Notes: generated by a model not told the origin, from the letters alone. Positions 7,455-16,371 are shown, counted from the first letter of the stretch. The stretch: 64,000 bases of DNA from Chitinophagaceae bacterium (GCA_019745155.1 JAIETM010000005.1:124001-188000), one strand, 5' to 3'. Numbers and translations are program-made.

Positions 7455-8924
7455 ATGCAAATGCCTTACATCAATAAATGTTTCATTGTTTGCTTATTGC
7501 TGCTTACTGCATATGCTTCAGCCCAACCAAGGAGCAGAACAATCACCGGGGTAGTGCGGTCTTTTGATGATTCTTTTCCAATTGAAGGTGTCACAGTAAG
7601 CATTAAGGGTAAACAAGATGTTTCCGGTACGCAGCAGGATGGTATATTCTATATTCAAGTTTTCCCCGAAGACTCTGTATTGGTATTTCAGCATCCTGAT
7701 TTTCAGCAAACCGTTGTTCGTTTAGGTAATTCAAACGAATACAATGTTTTATTACAGCGTGCTTCAGGATGGGTGCAAACCTATACAGGAAATTGGCGTG
7801 CAATTTTTACGCAGGCGGAACAAACAGTAGTGCCGGTTCAGTTTTCTTTTGTGCAGACTGGCAATGGGTTAGAATTATTTTTTGTAAATGGGGAGGAACG
7901 ATTCTCCGGAGGGTTAGTTGATTACCAGCAAGATACTTTACATGCACAGCTGGATTTGTTCGAACAATCCTTATTGGTGTATAAAGATACAGATGGGCAG
8001 TATCAGGGTTTACTCAAACGTAATAAGGGTAATGCACCGCCAACTCGTTTTAGTCTGGCCAAATCTGATGAGCGATTCTTGCCAATTCCAGATTCTACCA
8101 AACAATACCAGATCGCCAGCAAATATCGTTTGTTGTTTCCCAATGGTACAAAAATAGATACTGCAGTAGCTGTTTTCAGGCAGCATGGAGCGCTATTGCA
8201 AGCAAGTATTCTTAGAATTACTGGTGATGCCAGATACCTGACGGGTAGAGTGGATGGCAGAAAGTTTCGTTTATCTTCTTTTATAGGTGGAAGTGTAACA
8301 GCTTATGAAGGGGAGTTTAGAGAAGATGGTAGCCTCGTTGGGTATACAATCGGCCCTCGCAACAAGCAGCTTTTTACTGGTATTGCAGATGCTTCTGCTA
8401 GTCTGCCTGATGCATATGCGTTGACAAAGCTTCAACCTGATCGAGAGCAACTCCGGTTTCAATTGAAGAACGCAGTTGGTGAAATCATATCAAACGATAA
8501 TGAAAGATTTAAAGGAAAGCCACTGATTGTTACCATTGGCGGCACCTGGTGTCCGAATTGCATGGATGAAGCCAGCTTTTTAGGTAAATGGTATGCACAG
8601 CATCAGTCAAAAGGCATTGAAGTGCTGGGTATTATGTATGAAAGAGATACCAGCACTGCTTATGTGCAGAAAGCATTTACACGCTTTGCAAATAGGTTCA
8701 ACATCAATTACCCTCTGGTACTCGGCGGATTGGCCGATAAACAGGAGGTTGTTAAAACTCTTCCTGATCTGCAAACATTTCTGGCATTTCCCACTACTTT
8801 TTTTATCGGTAAGGATGGTAAGGTAAAAGCAATTCATACCGGATTCAGCGGCCCAGCAACAGGAGCAGCATATACAGAGTGGGTGAGTGGTTTTCAAGAG
8901 CATGTTGCACAGTTGTTACAATAA
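7455..8924 (+). CDS. Secreted thioredoxin-fold protein with carboxypeptidase-regulatory-like N-terminus
   Basis: A 489-residue exported protein. A signal peptide ends near ASAQ (residue 24), followed by a CarboxypepD_reg-like domain (TITGVVRSFDDSFPIEGVTV, about 29-100), a middle region of about 200 residues without a recognised domain, and a C-terminal AhpC/TSA-type thioredoxin domain with the active site GTWCPNC (about residue 360) and a cis-proline segment FPTTFF. It is probably a periplasmic thiol-disulfide protein. The related gene at 8937 lies 12 bases downstream, suggesting an operon. Confidence 0.8.
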   Translation: MQMPYINKCFIVCLLLLTAYASAQPRSRTITGVVRSFDDSFPIEGVTVSIKGKQDVSGTQQDGIFYIQVFPEDSVLVFQHPDFQQTVVRLGNSNEYNVLLQRASGWVQTYTGNWRAIFTQAEQTVVPVQFSFVQTGNGLELFFVNGEERFSGGLVDYQQDTLHAQLDLFEQSLLVYKDTDGQYQGLLKRNKGNAPPTRFSLAKSDERFLPIPDSTKQYQIASKYRLLFPNGTKIDTAVAVFRQHGALLQASILRITGDARYLTGRVDGRKFRLSSFIGGSVTAYEGEFREDGSLVGYTIGPRNKQLFTGIADASASLPDAYALTKLQPDREQLRFQLKNAVGEIISNDNERFKGKPLIVTIGGTWCPNCMDEASFLGKWYAQHQSKGIEVLGIMYERDTSTAYVQKAFTRFANRFNINYPLVLGGLADKQEVVKTLPDLQTFLAFPTTFFIGKDGKVKAIHTGFSGPATGAAYTEWVSGFQEHVAQLLQ

Positions 8925-8936
8925 ATTAACGGAAGT

Positions 8937-9455
8937 ATGTATACAAGGAACTTAGCTGTTATAGCCGGACTGGTTTTGAGTTTGCACGCAGGTGCACAAA
9001 CAGATGACCGAGGATACCTGGTTCAGGTTGGGCAAAAAATACCAGCAGGAATTGTTTTACAACTCACGAATGATACGCGAGTGCATCTCGACTCCTTGCG
9101 TGGAAAAGTGGTGTTGCTACAGTTCACGGCAAGCTGGTGTGGCGTTTGCCGAAAGGAAATGCCTTATTTGGAAAAAGATGTATGGCAGGCTTATCGGGAT
9201 AAAGGTTTGCTGTTATATGGGGTAGACCGCGATGAGCCTGTTGAAGTAGTGAAAAAATTTGCTAAGGACATCAAGGTCAGCTATCCATTGGCCCTCGATC
9301 CCGGTGCGGAAATTTTTGCAAGATTCGCACACAAGAATGCTGGTGTTACCAGAAATGTATTAATAGACCGTGAGGGTAAAATTATTTTTCTCACAAGGCT
9401 GTTTGATGAAAAGGAGTTTGCTGCTTTGCTTGCCATTCTGGCCAAGCAATTCTGA
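8937..9455 (+). CDS. TlpA-like thiol-disulfide oxidoreductase, periplasmic
   Basis: A 172-residue protein with a signal peptide ending at HAGAQ (about residue 20) and a single thioredoxin-like domain. The active site is ASWCGVCRKE (CGVC), and the downstream segment with GVTRNVLIDREGKI is the typical strand after the cis-loop, though with VTR where cis-Pro normally sits. It pairs with the larger thioredoxin-fold protein just upstream. A hairpin terminator follows at 9534-9554. Confidence 0.85.
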   Translation: MYTRNLAVIAGLVLSLHAGAQTDDRGYLVQVGQKIPAGIVLQLTNDTRVHLDSLRGKVVLLQFTASWCGVCRKEMPYLEKDVWQAYRDKGLLLYGVDRDEPVEVVKKFAKDIKVSYPLALDPGAEIFARFAHKNAGVTRNVLIDREGKIIFLTRLFDEKEFAALLAILAKQF

Positions 9456-9533
9456 TAAGCTTAAGACCCACTTCTTGCTATTGCTACATACAGCTCAGGT
9501 TGTGGGCGCTAATTGCTGACTAACCCAGGAAAG

Positions 9534-9554
9534 TGCTCCAAGTGGAGCATTTTT
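9534..9554 (+). terminator. Hairpin terminator after the thioredoxin pair
   Basis: A 7-bp stem, tgctcca/tggagca, with a two-base loop is followed by TTTTT. It ends the 7455-9455 transcription unit and separates it from the SAM riboswitch. Confidence 0.65.
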
Positions 9555-9627
9555 CATTAGTCTACTAAATTAGTAGGAAAATATTTGGTGGTATCAAATT
9601 CTTCTTTTTACTTCGTTGTAGTTCTTC

Positions 9628-9734
9628 ACTTATCCAGAAAGGCAGAGGGTGTGGCCCGATGAAGCCTTTGCAACCCTTATATGGCGCGCATATAAGAAGG
9701 TGCAAATTCCAACCGCGAAAGCGGATAGATAAGT
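9628..9734 (+). promoter_or_regulatory. SAM-I (S-box) riboswitch
   Basis: The sequence carries the S-box core: the P1 strand acttatc, the conserved agaaaggcagagggt...ggcccgatgaagcc, gcaaccc, a P3 hairpin with tataa arms, aaggtgcaaattcc, and the closing gcgaaagc hairpin plus gataagt, which pairs with the 5' strand. SAM-I riboswitches bind S-adenosylmethionine and lower expression of methionine and cysteine genes. The next gene, at 9831, is a trans-sulfuration-type enzyme, as expected. About 95 bases lie between aptamer and ATG; no strong terminator hairpin is obvious there, so control may act on translation. Confidence 0.93.
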
Positions 9735-9830
9735 CAGCGTGGGTTTCTTATGTTACAATGCATAACTGAATACCTGCTGTTTGTCGCAGGAGAAGTTTGA
9801 AGAGGATTGAACAACCTTAAAAAAACAGTT

Positions 9831-11039
9831 ATGTCAAACGCAACCACGGTTCTCCACAGTATTCCCACTGACCCTTTAACAGGCGCTATTTCCGTACCGA
9901 TTTATGCTACTTCTACATTTGTACAAGATGCCCCAGGCGTCAATAAGGGTTACGATTATGCACGTACCAATAATCCAACAAGAGCAAGCCTAGAAGCTAT
10001 TGTTACAAAGCTGGAATATGGTAGTACTGCTGCTGCTTTTTCCAGCGGACTAGCAGCTATTGATGCAGTGGTGAAATTACTTAAGTCCGGTGATGAAGTG
10101 ATTGCTTCCAGTGATATTTATGGTGGTGCATATCGACTCTTTGAGCAGGTCTACGCGCAGTTTGGTATCACGGTAAACTATGTGGATACAACAGATGCCA
10201 ATCTTCTTGCAGCTGCCATTTCCCCTGCCACCAAATTGATTTGGTTGGAAAGTCCGACTAATCCCACACTCAAGATTGCAGATATCCGAGCCATTGCTCA
10301 AATTGCCAAGTCCGCAGGTGTCTTGCTCTGTGTGGACAATACCTTTGCCACACCGGTATTCCAGCAACCCCTTCGTTTGGGTGCTGATATTGTGGTGCAT
10401 TCTGCAACAAAGTATCTGGGCGGACATTCAGACCTGATTGCAGGTATTGTAGTAACCAAATCGAAAGAGCTTGGCGAACGTATTCGTTTTATTCAAAATG
10501 CCAGCGGTGCTGTCTTGTCGCCTTTCGACTGTTGGTTAGTGATCAGAGGCTTAGAAACCCTACACCTGCGTGTAAGACAGCATGCATATAATGCGGCTGT
10601 TCTGGCTAGATTCCTACAAACGCATCCAAGTGTGCAACAGGTCTATTACCCCGGTTTACGCAATCATAAAAATCACCATATTGCTAAAAAGCAATCCAGT
10701 GGGTTTGGTGGCGTGGTCTCCTTTGTATTGCGGGTAGACAATATAGCTGCAGCCAATTACTTTGTGCAGCAAACCAAGTATTTTAAGCTTGCAGAAAGCC
10801 TTGGTGGTGTGAAAAGCCTATTGTGTCATCCTGCACAAATGACGCACAAGAGTATTCCCGCGCCAGTCAGAAAAGCTGCAGGTGTTACGGATGGCTTAAT
10901 CAGGCTCAGTGTGGGGCTGGAAGAAGTAGATGATTTAATTCGTGATTTGCATCAAGCATTCGAAAAAGTAGAAAAAAAATATCCTAGCTCTGCGAAAGTG
11001 CACCCACAAAAACAAGCAGTAGTAGAAGTGATTGAATAA
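9831..11039 (+). CDS. metB: PLP-dependent cystathionine gamma-synthase/lyase family enzyme
   Basis: A 402-residue Cys/Met metabolism PLP enzyme. The PLP lysine is about Lys194 in SATKYLGGHSDLIAG, with YDYARTNNPTR near the N-terminus, the DNTFATP strand (about residue 168), and the substrate-binding SLGGVKSLLCHPAQMTH near the C-terminus. The SAM riboswitch upstream argues for methionine synthesis (cystathionine gamma-synthase), but cystathionine gamma-lyase or O-acetylhomoserine sulfhydrylase cannot be excluded from sequence. The ATG at 9831 was chosen over a TTG at 9807. The alpha/beta hydrolase gene starts 10 bases downstream. Confidence 0.88.
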   Translation: MSNATTVLHSIPTDPLTGAISVPIYATSTFVQDAPGVNKGYDYARTNNPTRASLEAIVTKLEYGSTAAAFSSGLAAIDAVVKLLKSGDEVIASSDIYGGAYRLFEQVYAQFGITVNYVDTTDANLLAAAISPATKLIWLESPTNPTLKIADIRAIAQIAKSAGVLLCVDNTFATPVFQQPLRLGADIVVHSATKYLGGHSDLIAGIVVTKSKELGERIRFIQNASGAVLSPFDCWLVIRGLETLHLRVRQHAYNAAVLARFLQTHPSVQQVYYPGLRNHKNHHIAKKQSSGFGGVVSFVLRVDNIAAANYFVQQTKYFKLAESLGGVKSLLCHPAQMTHKSIPAPVRKAAGVTDGLIRLSVGLEEVDDLIRDLHQAFEKVEKKYPSSAKVHPQKQAVVEVIE

Positions 11040-11048
11040 ACAATTGAT

Positions 11049-11834
11049 ATGAGTCAGTGTGAGCAAAAACAATATCAGTTATTTGGCAAAGGAGAACCGG
11101 TTGTGCTCTTATATGGATTGATGGGCTCTGCGCGAAACTTTCAATACCTAATTGATTTCTTGCAGAAAGACTATCAGGTTATTGTGCCAATTTTCCCATT
11201 TTATACATCAGGAATTAGTGTCAGCATCCATACACTCACCGATTTTGTCCATACTGTGATTGCTGAACTGGGTCTTTCAAAAGTACATCTGGTTGGTAAT
11301 TCTATGGGTGGGCATATTGCATTGCTTTATACACTCAGCCATCCGGAATTGGTTGCATCTCTGGTACTCAGTGGCAGTTCCGGCCTATATGAAAACAGTA
11401 TTGGTGATACCTTCCCCAGAAGAAAGGATTATGCCTATATCCGCGAGAAAACGGCTGCTACATTTTATGATCCTGCAGTTGCCGACAAGCATTTAGTAGA
11501 TGAAATTTATGCTTTGGTGAATAGCCGGAAAGTGTTACAGATTCTGGCTTTGGCTAAATCAACCATTCGCAATAACCTGCAACACGAGTTAAGCCGGATA
11601 CAAGTGCCTGTATGTTTAATCTGGGGAAAACAAGATCTGGTAACCCCGCCGCAAGTAGCAGAACAATTTCTCTCCGGCCTCCCAAATGCAGCGTTGCATT
11701 GGATTGATCAATGCGGACACGTACCTATGCTGGAGCGGCCTGATATCTTTAATGAAATACTGGGCAGATTCTTACAAGAACGCGCAATACATAATCTTGA
11801 ACCAAAGCAGCAAAGATTTTTAGCGAATCTATAA
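11049..11834 (+). CDS. Alpha/beta fold hydrolase
   Basis: A 261-residue cytoplasmic alpha/beta hydrolase with the oxyanion strand VVLLYGLMGSARNFQYL, nucleophile elbow GNSMGGH (Ser about residue 87), acid in WGKQDLVTPP and catalytic His in CGHVPMLERP. It lies 9 bases after the PLP enzyme and is probably under the same SAM riboswitch, which suggests a role linked to methionine or acyl-homoserine metabolism. It lacks features of the MetX acetyltransferase family (GGSMGG and lid domain), so it is not called an acyltransferase. Confidence 0.82.
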   Translation: MSQCEQKQYQLFGKGEPVVLLYGLMGSARNFQYLIDFLQKDYQVIVPIFPFYTSGISVSIHTLTDFVHTVIAELGLSKVHLVGNSMGGHIALLYTLSHPELVASLVLSGSSGLYENSIGDTFPRRKDYAYIREKTAATFYDPAVADKHLVDEIYALVNSRKVLQILALAKSTIRNNLQHELSRIQVPVCLIWGKQDLVTPPQVAEQFLSGLPNAALHWIDQCGHVPMLERPDIFNEILGRFLQERAIHNLEPKQQRFLANL

Positions 11835-11981
11835 ATGCAAGTGGCAAAAATGTATTGTGCGTATAGCCGAGATTGGTCGGTGTAATGTAAACGATAAAAT
11901 AAGGACACATATGAATCGTGATTCTACAGTCGACAATCGACAATTGACAATTGACAATTAACAATTGACAATAACAAATCC
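11835..11981. other. Low-complexity spacer (acaattgac repeats)
   Basis: The 3' half of this spacer repeats the word gacaattgacaatt several times (about 11930-11973) before the convergent EVE gene. No gene is seen. Related words occur at about 17250-17278 and 51340-51400. Confidence 0.6.
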
Positions 11982-12392
11982 CTACTTCATTCCTGCTAAG
12001 TCCATAACAATCGCATATTCTTCAGCGGTTACTGGTTGTACAGATAAACGTCCGAGTCTCACCAACGCCATATTCTGTAAACGCTTATCTGCCTTAATTG
12101 TAGCAAGTGACACTGGCTGTTTCAAAGTCTTGTGTGGTGCAAAGTCAACAGCACTCCATGTCGGATCATCAATAGTAGGATCGGGATAGGCTTCTTTCAC
12201 CACTTTGGCAATACCCACAATTTCCAAACCTTCATTGCTGTGGTACCACAAAGCCAGATCACCTTTTTTCATCGCGCGAAGATTGTTGCGCGCCGCATAG
12301 TTGCGTACGCCATCCCAGAAAGTTTGTTTGTCTTTCAAGAATTGTTCCCAACTGTATTTAAAAGGTTCTGATTTGATGAGCCAATAATTCAT
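11982..12392 (-). CDS. EVE domain protein (thymocyte nuclear protein 1 family)
   Basis: A 136-residue single-domain protein of the EVE/PUA-like fold. Family marks are the N-terminal MNYWLIKSEP, WDGVRNYAARNNLRAMKKGD and the SNEGLEIVGIAKV and DPTWSAVDFAP segments. EVE domains bind modified bases in DNA or RNA; the bacterial forms are often linked to restriction or RNA metabolism, but the exact ligand is unknown. Spacers on both sides are AT-rich and repetitive. Confidence 0.9.
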   Translation of the reverse strand: MNYWLIKSEPFKYSWEQFLKDKQTFWDGVRNYAARNNLRAMKKGDLALWYHSNEGLEIVGIAKVVKEAYPDPTIDDPTWSAVDFAPHKTLKQPVSLATIKADKRLQNMALVRLGRLSVQPVTAEEYAIVMDLAGMK

Positions 12393-12526
12393 TTGATATA
12401 ATTAATAATGAATAATTAAAAATTAAGAATTTGACTTTGGTGTCATTTAGAACAGCAACCAGATTAATTTGTTGCGTCAGCAGTTTTCACGGGCTAATGA
12501 AATTATTAATTATCAATTTTTAATTC

Positions 12527-13252
12527 TTAATTAATTCCACCTGCTAGAACATCTGCCAAATGCAATACTTTCAAAGCCTTACCTTCTTTGTTGATATAGC
12601 CTTCTAAATGCATCAGACAACTCATGTCTGTACTAACCAAGTATTCCGCTTCGGTAGCCAATGCATTGGTGACTTTCTGATCGGCCATTGCAATGCTGAT
12701 GGGTTCAAATTTTACAGCAAAGCTTCCGCCGAAACCACAGCAGGTTTCTACATCATTCATTTCAACCAATTCTAATCCCTTCACATGACTTAGTAATACG
12801 CGTGGCTCTTTCTTTATACCGCATTCGCGCAGGGCAGCGCAGCTATCATGATAAGTCACTTTTGCTTCCAGGCTGGCACCGAGATCGGTTACTTTCAATA
12901 TGTTCACTAAGAAGTCAGACAACTCATAAATGCGTTTGCCCAGCTGTTCAGCAGTCTTATGGTGAATAGAAGATTCGTCGAATAGCTTGCCATAATAATT
13001 GCGAACAAAGCCTACGCAGCTAGCACTGGGTGCTACCACATAATCTTCTCCACGGAAATCATTGATGAATTTGCTGCACACATCCTTGGCTTCCCCACGA
13101 AAGCCTGCATTAAATGCCGGCTGGCCACAACAGGTCTGATTGGTATTGTAGTTTACTTTACAGCCAGCTTTCTCCAACACTTTCACCATATTGAAGCCTA
13201 CATTAGGGTAGAGCTGATCAATAAAACAGGGAATGAACAACTGTACTTGCAT
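12527..13252 (-). CDS. LutA/YkgE-type cysteine-rich (Fe-S) protein
   Basis: A 241-residue protein made of two CCG cysteine-rich domains: CFIDQLYP...CCGQPAFNAG (about residues 9-48) and SCAALRECGI...ETCCGFGGSFAV (about 133-180). This is the layout of LutA (YkgE), the first subunit of the LutABC L-lactate utilisation complex, and of the glycolate oxidase/heterodisulfide reductase subunit family. LutB and LutC partners are not in this window, so the role in lactate use is only inferred. ribH begins 17 bases upstream of it on the same strand and ends just before it. Confidence 0.85.
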   Translation of the reverse strand: MQVQLFIPCFIDQLYPNVGFNMVKVLEKAGCKVNYNTNQTCCGQPAFNAGFRGEAKDVCSKFINDFRGEDYVVAPSASCVGFVRNYYGKLFDESSIHHKTAEQLGKRIYELSDFLVNILKVTDLGASLEAKVTYHDSCAALRECGIKKEPRVLLSHVKGLELVEMNDVETCCGFGGSFAVKFEPISIAMADQKVTNALATEAEYLVSTDMSCLMHLEGYINKEGKALKVLHLADVLAGGIN

Positions 13253-13269
13253 GTGCTAAAGGTAGTGGC

Positions 13270-13752
13270 TTATTTGATGAGTTTTCTATTCAGCGCAATC
13301 ATCTTCAATGCTGTAATGGCAGCTTCTTCACCCTTGTGACCATGCTTGCCGCCGATGCGCTCAATTGCTTGTTCTTCTGTGTTCACCGTGAGTACGCCAA
13401 AGATGACTGGACATTCTAGGCTTAGGTTTAAATGCGTTACTCCATCAGTGACTGACTGACATACATAATCAAAGTGTGGCGTATCGCCTTGAATAACCGT
13501 ACCAAAAACAATATACGCATCTGGCATTCGCTTACTGTGTGTGTAATGCTGCTTTACCGCAAAAGCAATTTCTACTGCACCTGGAACAGTGAGGGTAGTA
13601 GTATTTACACCAGCAGCTTTGAATATTTTCTTCGCACCTGCTTCTAACTTCTTTACAATATGGCTGTTCCATTCTGTTACAACCAGAACAACAAAGGCAT
13701 CCTTTGTTGCGGGGATGCCTTTGTGCAATTGTGTATTACCTTTTGTGGCCAT
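13270..13752 (-). CDS. ribH: 6,7-dimethyl-8-ribityllumazine synthase
   Basis: A 160-residue lumazine synthase that condenses 5-amino-6-ribitylaminouracil with dihydroxybutanone phosphate, the penultimate step of riboflavin synthesis. Motifs: VVVTEWNSHIVKKL near residue 24-37, TLTVPGAVEIAFA (about 57-69), VFGTVIQGDTPHFDYVC with the catalytic His, and GVLTVNTEEQAIERIGGKHGHKGEEAA at the C-terminus. Its ATG overlaps the stop codon of the TPR protein by one base (TAATG), so the two are translationally coupled. Confidence 0.97.
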   Translation of the reverse strand: MATKGNTQLHKGIPATKDAFVVLVVTEWNSHIVKKLEAGAKKIFKAAGVNTTTLTVPGAVEIAFAVKQHYTHSKRMPDAYIVFGTVIQGDTPHFDYVCQSVTDGVTHLNLSLECPVIFGVLTVNTEEQAIERIGGKHGHKGEEAAITALKMIALNRKLIK

Positions 13753-14444
13753 TATTTTACACTGAATTCGTTTGGTTCAACACTCAGACGATAGATATAC
13801 TTATCAATCTGAAAACCTTTATCTGTCTTAGGGAATTTGTTCTTCAACTCTTTGTAGAGTTCCAAAGCTTCTTTGTTTTTACCCTGAGTCTCCAGTAACA
13901 GACCTGCACGGAACAGGTATTCTGCAGAGCTAGCATCATCTTCAGGGAAAGTAGCAGCAGCTTTCTTGTAAGCAGCAACAGCATCATCCTTTTTGTTCAG
14001 TTCGCTATACGCATCACCAAGGCGTGCATAAGCCAACAATTGAACAGGTTTAGAATCTGTGGAGAAATCCTTCAGGTATTTCACTGCGTTTTCGAACTCA
14101 CCCAACTTCAGGTAAGATACACCTGCATAGTATTTAGCCAGGTTAGCAGTCTTGGTACCGTCAAAGTTTTTAATCACATAGAGGAAACCCTTAGCAGTAC
14201 CATCTCCGTCCAATGCTTTGCGAGTAGAATCTTGTGCAAACAATTGCTGTGCTTTAGCAATTGCTTCAGCAGCTTTGGTCTCTTTAGGCTTAACGATGTA
14301 TTCGCCATAGGCAAACCAGCCACCGACTGCAATCACAATTACAGCAGCAGCTATTAAGATATTCTTTTGATTCTTTTTCCAAAAGCTCTGTGCGCTCAGC
14401 AGCGGGTCTTTGTCTACAACAGGAGCTGTGTGTTGATCACTCAT
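13752..14444 (-). CDS. Membrane-anchored tetratricopeptide repeat protein
   Basis: A 230-residue protein with a short cytoplasmic N-terminus, one transmembrane helix (ILIAAAVIVIAVGGWFAYGE, about residues 29-48) and about four TPR units in the rest (for example YYAGVSYLKLGEFENAVKYL and LLAYARLGDAYSELNKKDDA). The layout resembles YfgM, a periplasmic chaperone partner of SecYEG; this is a similarity of architecture only. It is upstream of ribH in one operon and downstream of pdhA. Confidence 0.8.
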   Translation of the reverse strand: MSDQHTAPVVDKDPLLSAQSFWKKNQKNILIAAAVIVIAVGGWFAYGEYIVKPKETKAAEAIAKAQQLFAQDSTRKALDGDGTAKGFLYVIKNFDGTKTANLAKYYAGVSYLKLGEFENAVKYLKDFSTDSKPVQLLAYARLGDAYSELNKKDDAVAAYKKAAATFPEDDASSAEYLFRAGLLLETQGKNKEALELYKELKNKFPKTDKGFQIDKYIYRLSVEPNEFSVK

Positions 14445-14474
14445 GGTTCAGGTTTATAAAGTATTACTGTTAAA

Positions 14475-15470
14475 TTAGTCAACGATAAATGGATAGTTCT
14501 GATCGATATACACATCTTTCAGTACTTCACTATCATCCGGCCAAGGACTTTCTTCTGCAAAACGTACGCTTTCTTCTACTACCGCATTGATCTTGGCATC
14601 AATTGCATTCAAATCAGCTTCAGTAGCAAAATTGTTTTCCAAAATCGTGTGGCGCACTTTGTTGATCGGATCCTGCTCTTTGTACTCTTCTACTTCTTCC
14701 TTGGTACGGTATTTCTGTGGATCAGAAATAGAGTGGCCTTTATAACGGTAGGTCTTGATCTCTAAAAGGGTAGGACCATCGCCTTCGCGTGCACGCTTTA
14801 CCGCACGGGCAACACCTTCGTGTACTGCTTCGGGCGACATGCCGTCGATCTTGTCAGCAGGCATTTCGTAGGCATCAGCCAATTTATAAATATCAATCAC
14901 ATTGCTGGTACGTTCAATTGAAGTACCCATTGCATAGTTATTGTTCTCGCAAATGAAAATCACAGGTAGTTTCCACAACATCGCCAGGTTGAAAGTTTCA
15001 TGCAGCATACCCTGACGTGCAGCACCATCGCCAAAGAAAGCAAGGGTTACATTCTGCGTACCACGATATTTCTCTGCGAAAGCCAAACCGGCACCGGTAC
15101 CAATCTGGGCACCTACGATACCATGACCGCCGAAGAATTTGTTTTGAATATCGAAGAAGTGCATACTACCGCCCTTGCCTTTAGCACAACCGGTAGCTTT
15201 ACCATAGAGTTCAGCCATACAAGCATTAGCAGAAGTACCTTTTGCCAACGCCAAACCGTGATCGCGGTAAGCGGTGATAAATGGATCATCTGCACCAGTA
15301 GCAGTCATACAGCCGGCAGCAATCGCTTCTTGACCCACATAAGCGTGGAAGAAGCCACGGATCTTACCAGCCATCTTATACATTTCTTCAGCCTTCAGTT
15401 CAAACTGGCGAATGAGCTGCATCAGCTCGTACCAGTAGAGGTAGGTTTCTTTGGTGAATTTAGTAGGCAC
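14475..15470 (-). CDS. pdhA: Pyruvate dehydrogenase E1 component, alpha subunit
   Basis: A 331-residue thiamine diphosphate enzyme subunit that decarboxylates pyruvate. Motifs: FHAYVGQEAIAAGCM, ITAYRDHGLALAKG, the TPP-binding block GDGAARQGMLHETFNLAM ... NNNYAMGTS (about residues 147-183) and the phosphorylation-loop-like YRYKGHSISDPQKYRTKEE. E1 beta and E2 genes are not adjacent. A -7 box lies at 15527-15534, about 57 bases upstream. The TPR-ribH genes lie 30 bases downstream. Confidence 0.96.
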   Translation of the reverse strand: MPTKFTKETYLYWYELMQLIRQFELKAEEMYKMAGKIRGFFHAYVGQEAIAAGCMTATGADDPFITAYRDHGLALAKGTSANACMAELYGKATGCAKGKGGSMHFFDIQNKFFGGHGIVGAQIGTGAGLAFAEKYRGTQNVTLAFFGDGAARQGMLHETFNLAMLWKLPVIFICENNNYAMGTSIERTSNVIDIYKLADAYEMPADKIDGMSPEAVHEGVARAVKRAREGDGPTLLEIKTYRYKGHSISDPQKYRTKEEVEEYKEQDPINKVRHTILENNFATEADLNAIDAKINAVVEESVRFAEESPWPDDSEVLKDVYIDQNYPFIVD

Positions 15471-15526
15471 TTGCGTTGATTTTTAATCGGTTGCCGGCGG
15501 AAAATCAAGCTTTCCACAAGCGGGGG

Positions 15527-15534
15527 CAAATATA
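15527..15534 (-). promoter_or_regulatory. -7 box of pdhA (TATATTTG)
   Basis: The minus strand carries TATATTTG, matching TAnnTTTG. It predicts a leader of about 50 bases for pdhA. Confidence 0.55.
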
Positions 15535-15623
15535 GGGCATAGACTGCAAAGATGTATAGCCGGAATTCCACATTGCTGTTGCAATGTAATTTACTGTAAT
15601 ACAAGCTGTTAGCTTAGTGGATA

Positions 15624-16334
15624 TCAAAGCTTTTTCAGCAGATCGGCCTTACTGATGAAACCAGTATGTCGCCATTGCTGTGCTTGTTTTTGGTAGAGGA
15701 TCAGGGTAGGCAGTGCATCCACACCCAGTTCCTGTAGCAATTGCTGGTTGTCGTCTGCATTAATGCGAATGATTTGGAGATCAGCTGCACGCTCGGTTTT
15801 CAGTTCCTCCAGATAAGGTGCCATTTCCTTGCAGGGACCACACCAATCTGCATAAAAATCAATCAAGACTTTTTTATCTGAAACCAATAATTGTTCATAA
15901 GCGACTTTGTCTATACTGCTTGTGCTAGCCATAGCATCCATGGTTTGTGGTAAACCTGCAGCACGCCATTTTACAATACCACCTTCCATATTATACACTT
16001 CGGTAAAGCCTGCACTACGCAGCTTTTCTGCTGCTGCAGCACTGCGCGCACCACTTAAACAATACACATAGACTGGCCTTGATTTCAAGTAACCAGATAC
16101 CTGTTGCATAAAATCTTCACTATACCAGTCGATATTTCTTGCTTTGGGCAAATGACCTTTGGCATATTCTTCTGCAGTGCGCACATCCAATATCAATGCA
16201 TCGGGTGTTTTTTCTAATCCTGCCTGAAATGCTTGGGGGTTTAATTCAGTTTGAGCCTGTTGATTACTGCCAGCACAGGCTGCAAAAGAAAGCGTAATGA
16301 TTCCAGCTATAATCAATCCTAACCATCTGCGCAT
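15624..16334 (-). CDS. Lipoprotein with rhodanese and thioredoxin domains
   Basis: An exported protein of about 236 residues. A lipoprotein signal peptide (MRRWLGLIIAGIITLSFAAC) is followed by a rhodanese domain with the active-site loop YCLSGARS (Cys about residue 88) and a C-terminal thioredoxin domain with YADWCGPCKEM. The start at 16334 (or the ATG at 16340) was preferred over 16370 because a perfect -7 box at 16348-16355 lies inside the longer frame. Combining sulfur transfer and thiol-disulfide exchange on one lipoprotein suggests periplasmic sulfur or redox handling. Confidence 0.85.
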   Translation of the reverse strand: MRRWLGLIIAGIITLSFAACAGSNQQAQTELNPQAFQAGLEKTPDALILDVRTAEEYAKGHLPKARNIDWYSEDFMQQVSGYLKSRPVYVYCLSGARSAAAAEKLRSAGFTEVYNMEGGIVKWRAAGLPQTMDAMASTSSIDKVAYEQLLVSDKKVLIDFYADWCGPCKEMAPYLEELKTERAADLQIIRINADDNQQLLQELGVDALPTLILYQKQAQQWRHTGFISKADLLKKL

Positions 16335-16347
16335 AATCATTTTTTTG

Positions 16348-16355
16348 CAAAGATA
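16348..16355 (-). promoter_or_regulatory. -7 box (TATCTTTG) that decides the start of the rhodanese-thioredoxin gene
   Basis: TATCTTTG on the minus strand lies 8-14 bases before the candidate ATG codons at 16340 and 16334. Transcription from it would begin after the ATG at 16370, so the upstream ATG cannot be used from this promoter. Confidence 0.55.
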
Positions 16356-16371
16356 CCCGCAGTAGCCCAAC

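Noticed and set aside
9807-9830. TTG start for the trans-sulfuration enzyme
   Set aside because: It adds MNNLKKTV without family support, while the ATG at 9831 fits the usual N-terminus.
11930-11973. Possible CRISPR array (acaattgac repeats)
   Set aside because: The units are only about 10 bases with no spacers of even length, and no cas genes are present.
16370-16370. Upstream ATG for the rhodanese-thioredoxin lipoprotein
   Set aside because: A perfect -7 box lies downstream of it and it would put 12 residues before the lipoprotein signal.
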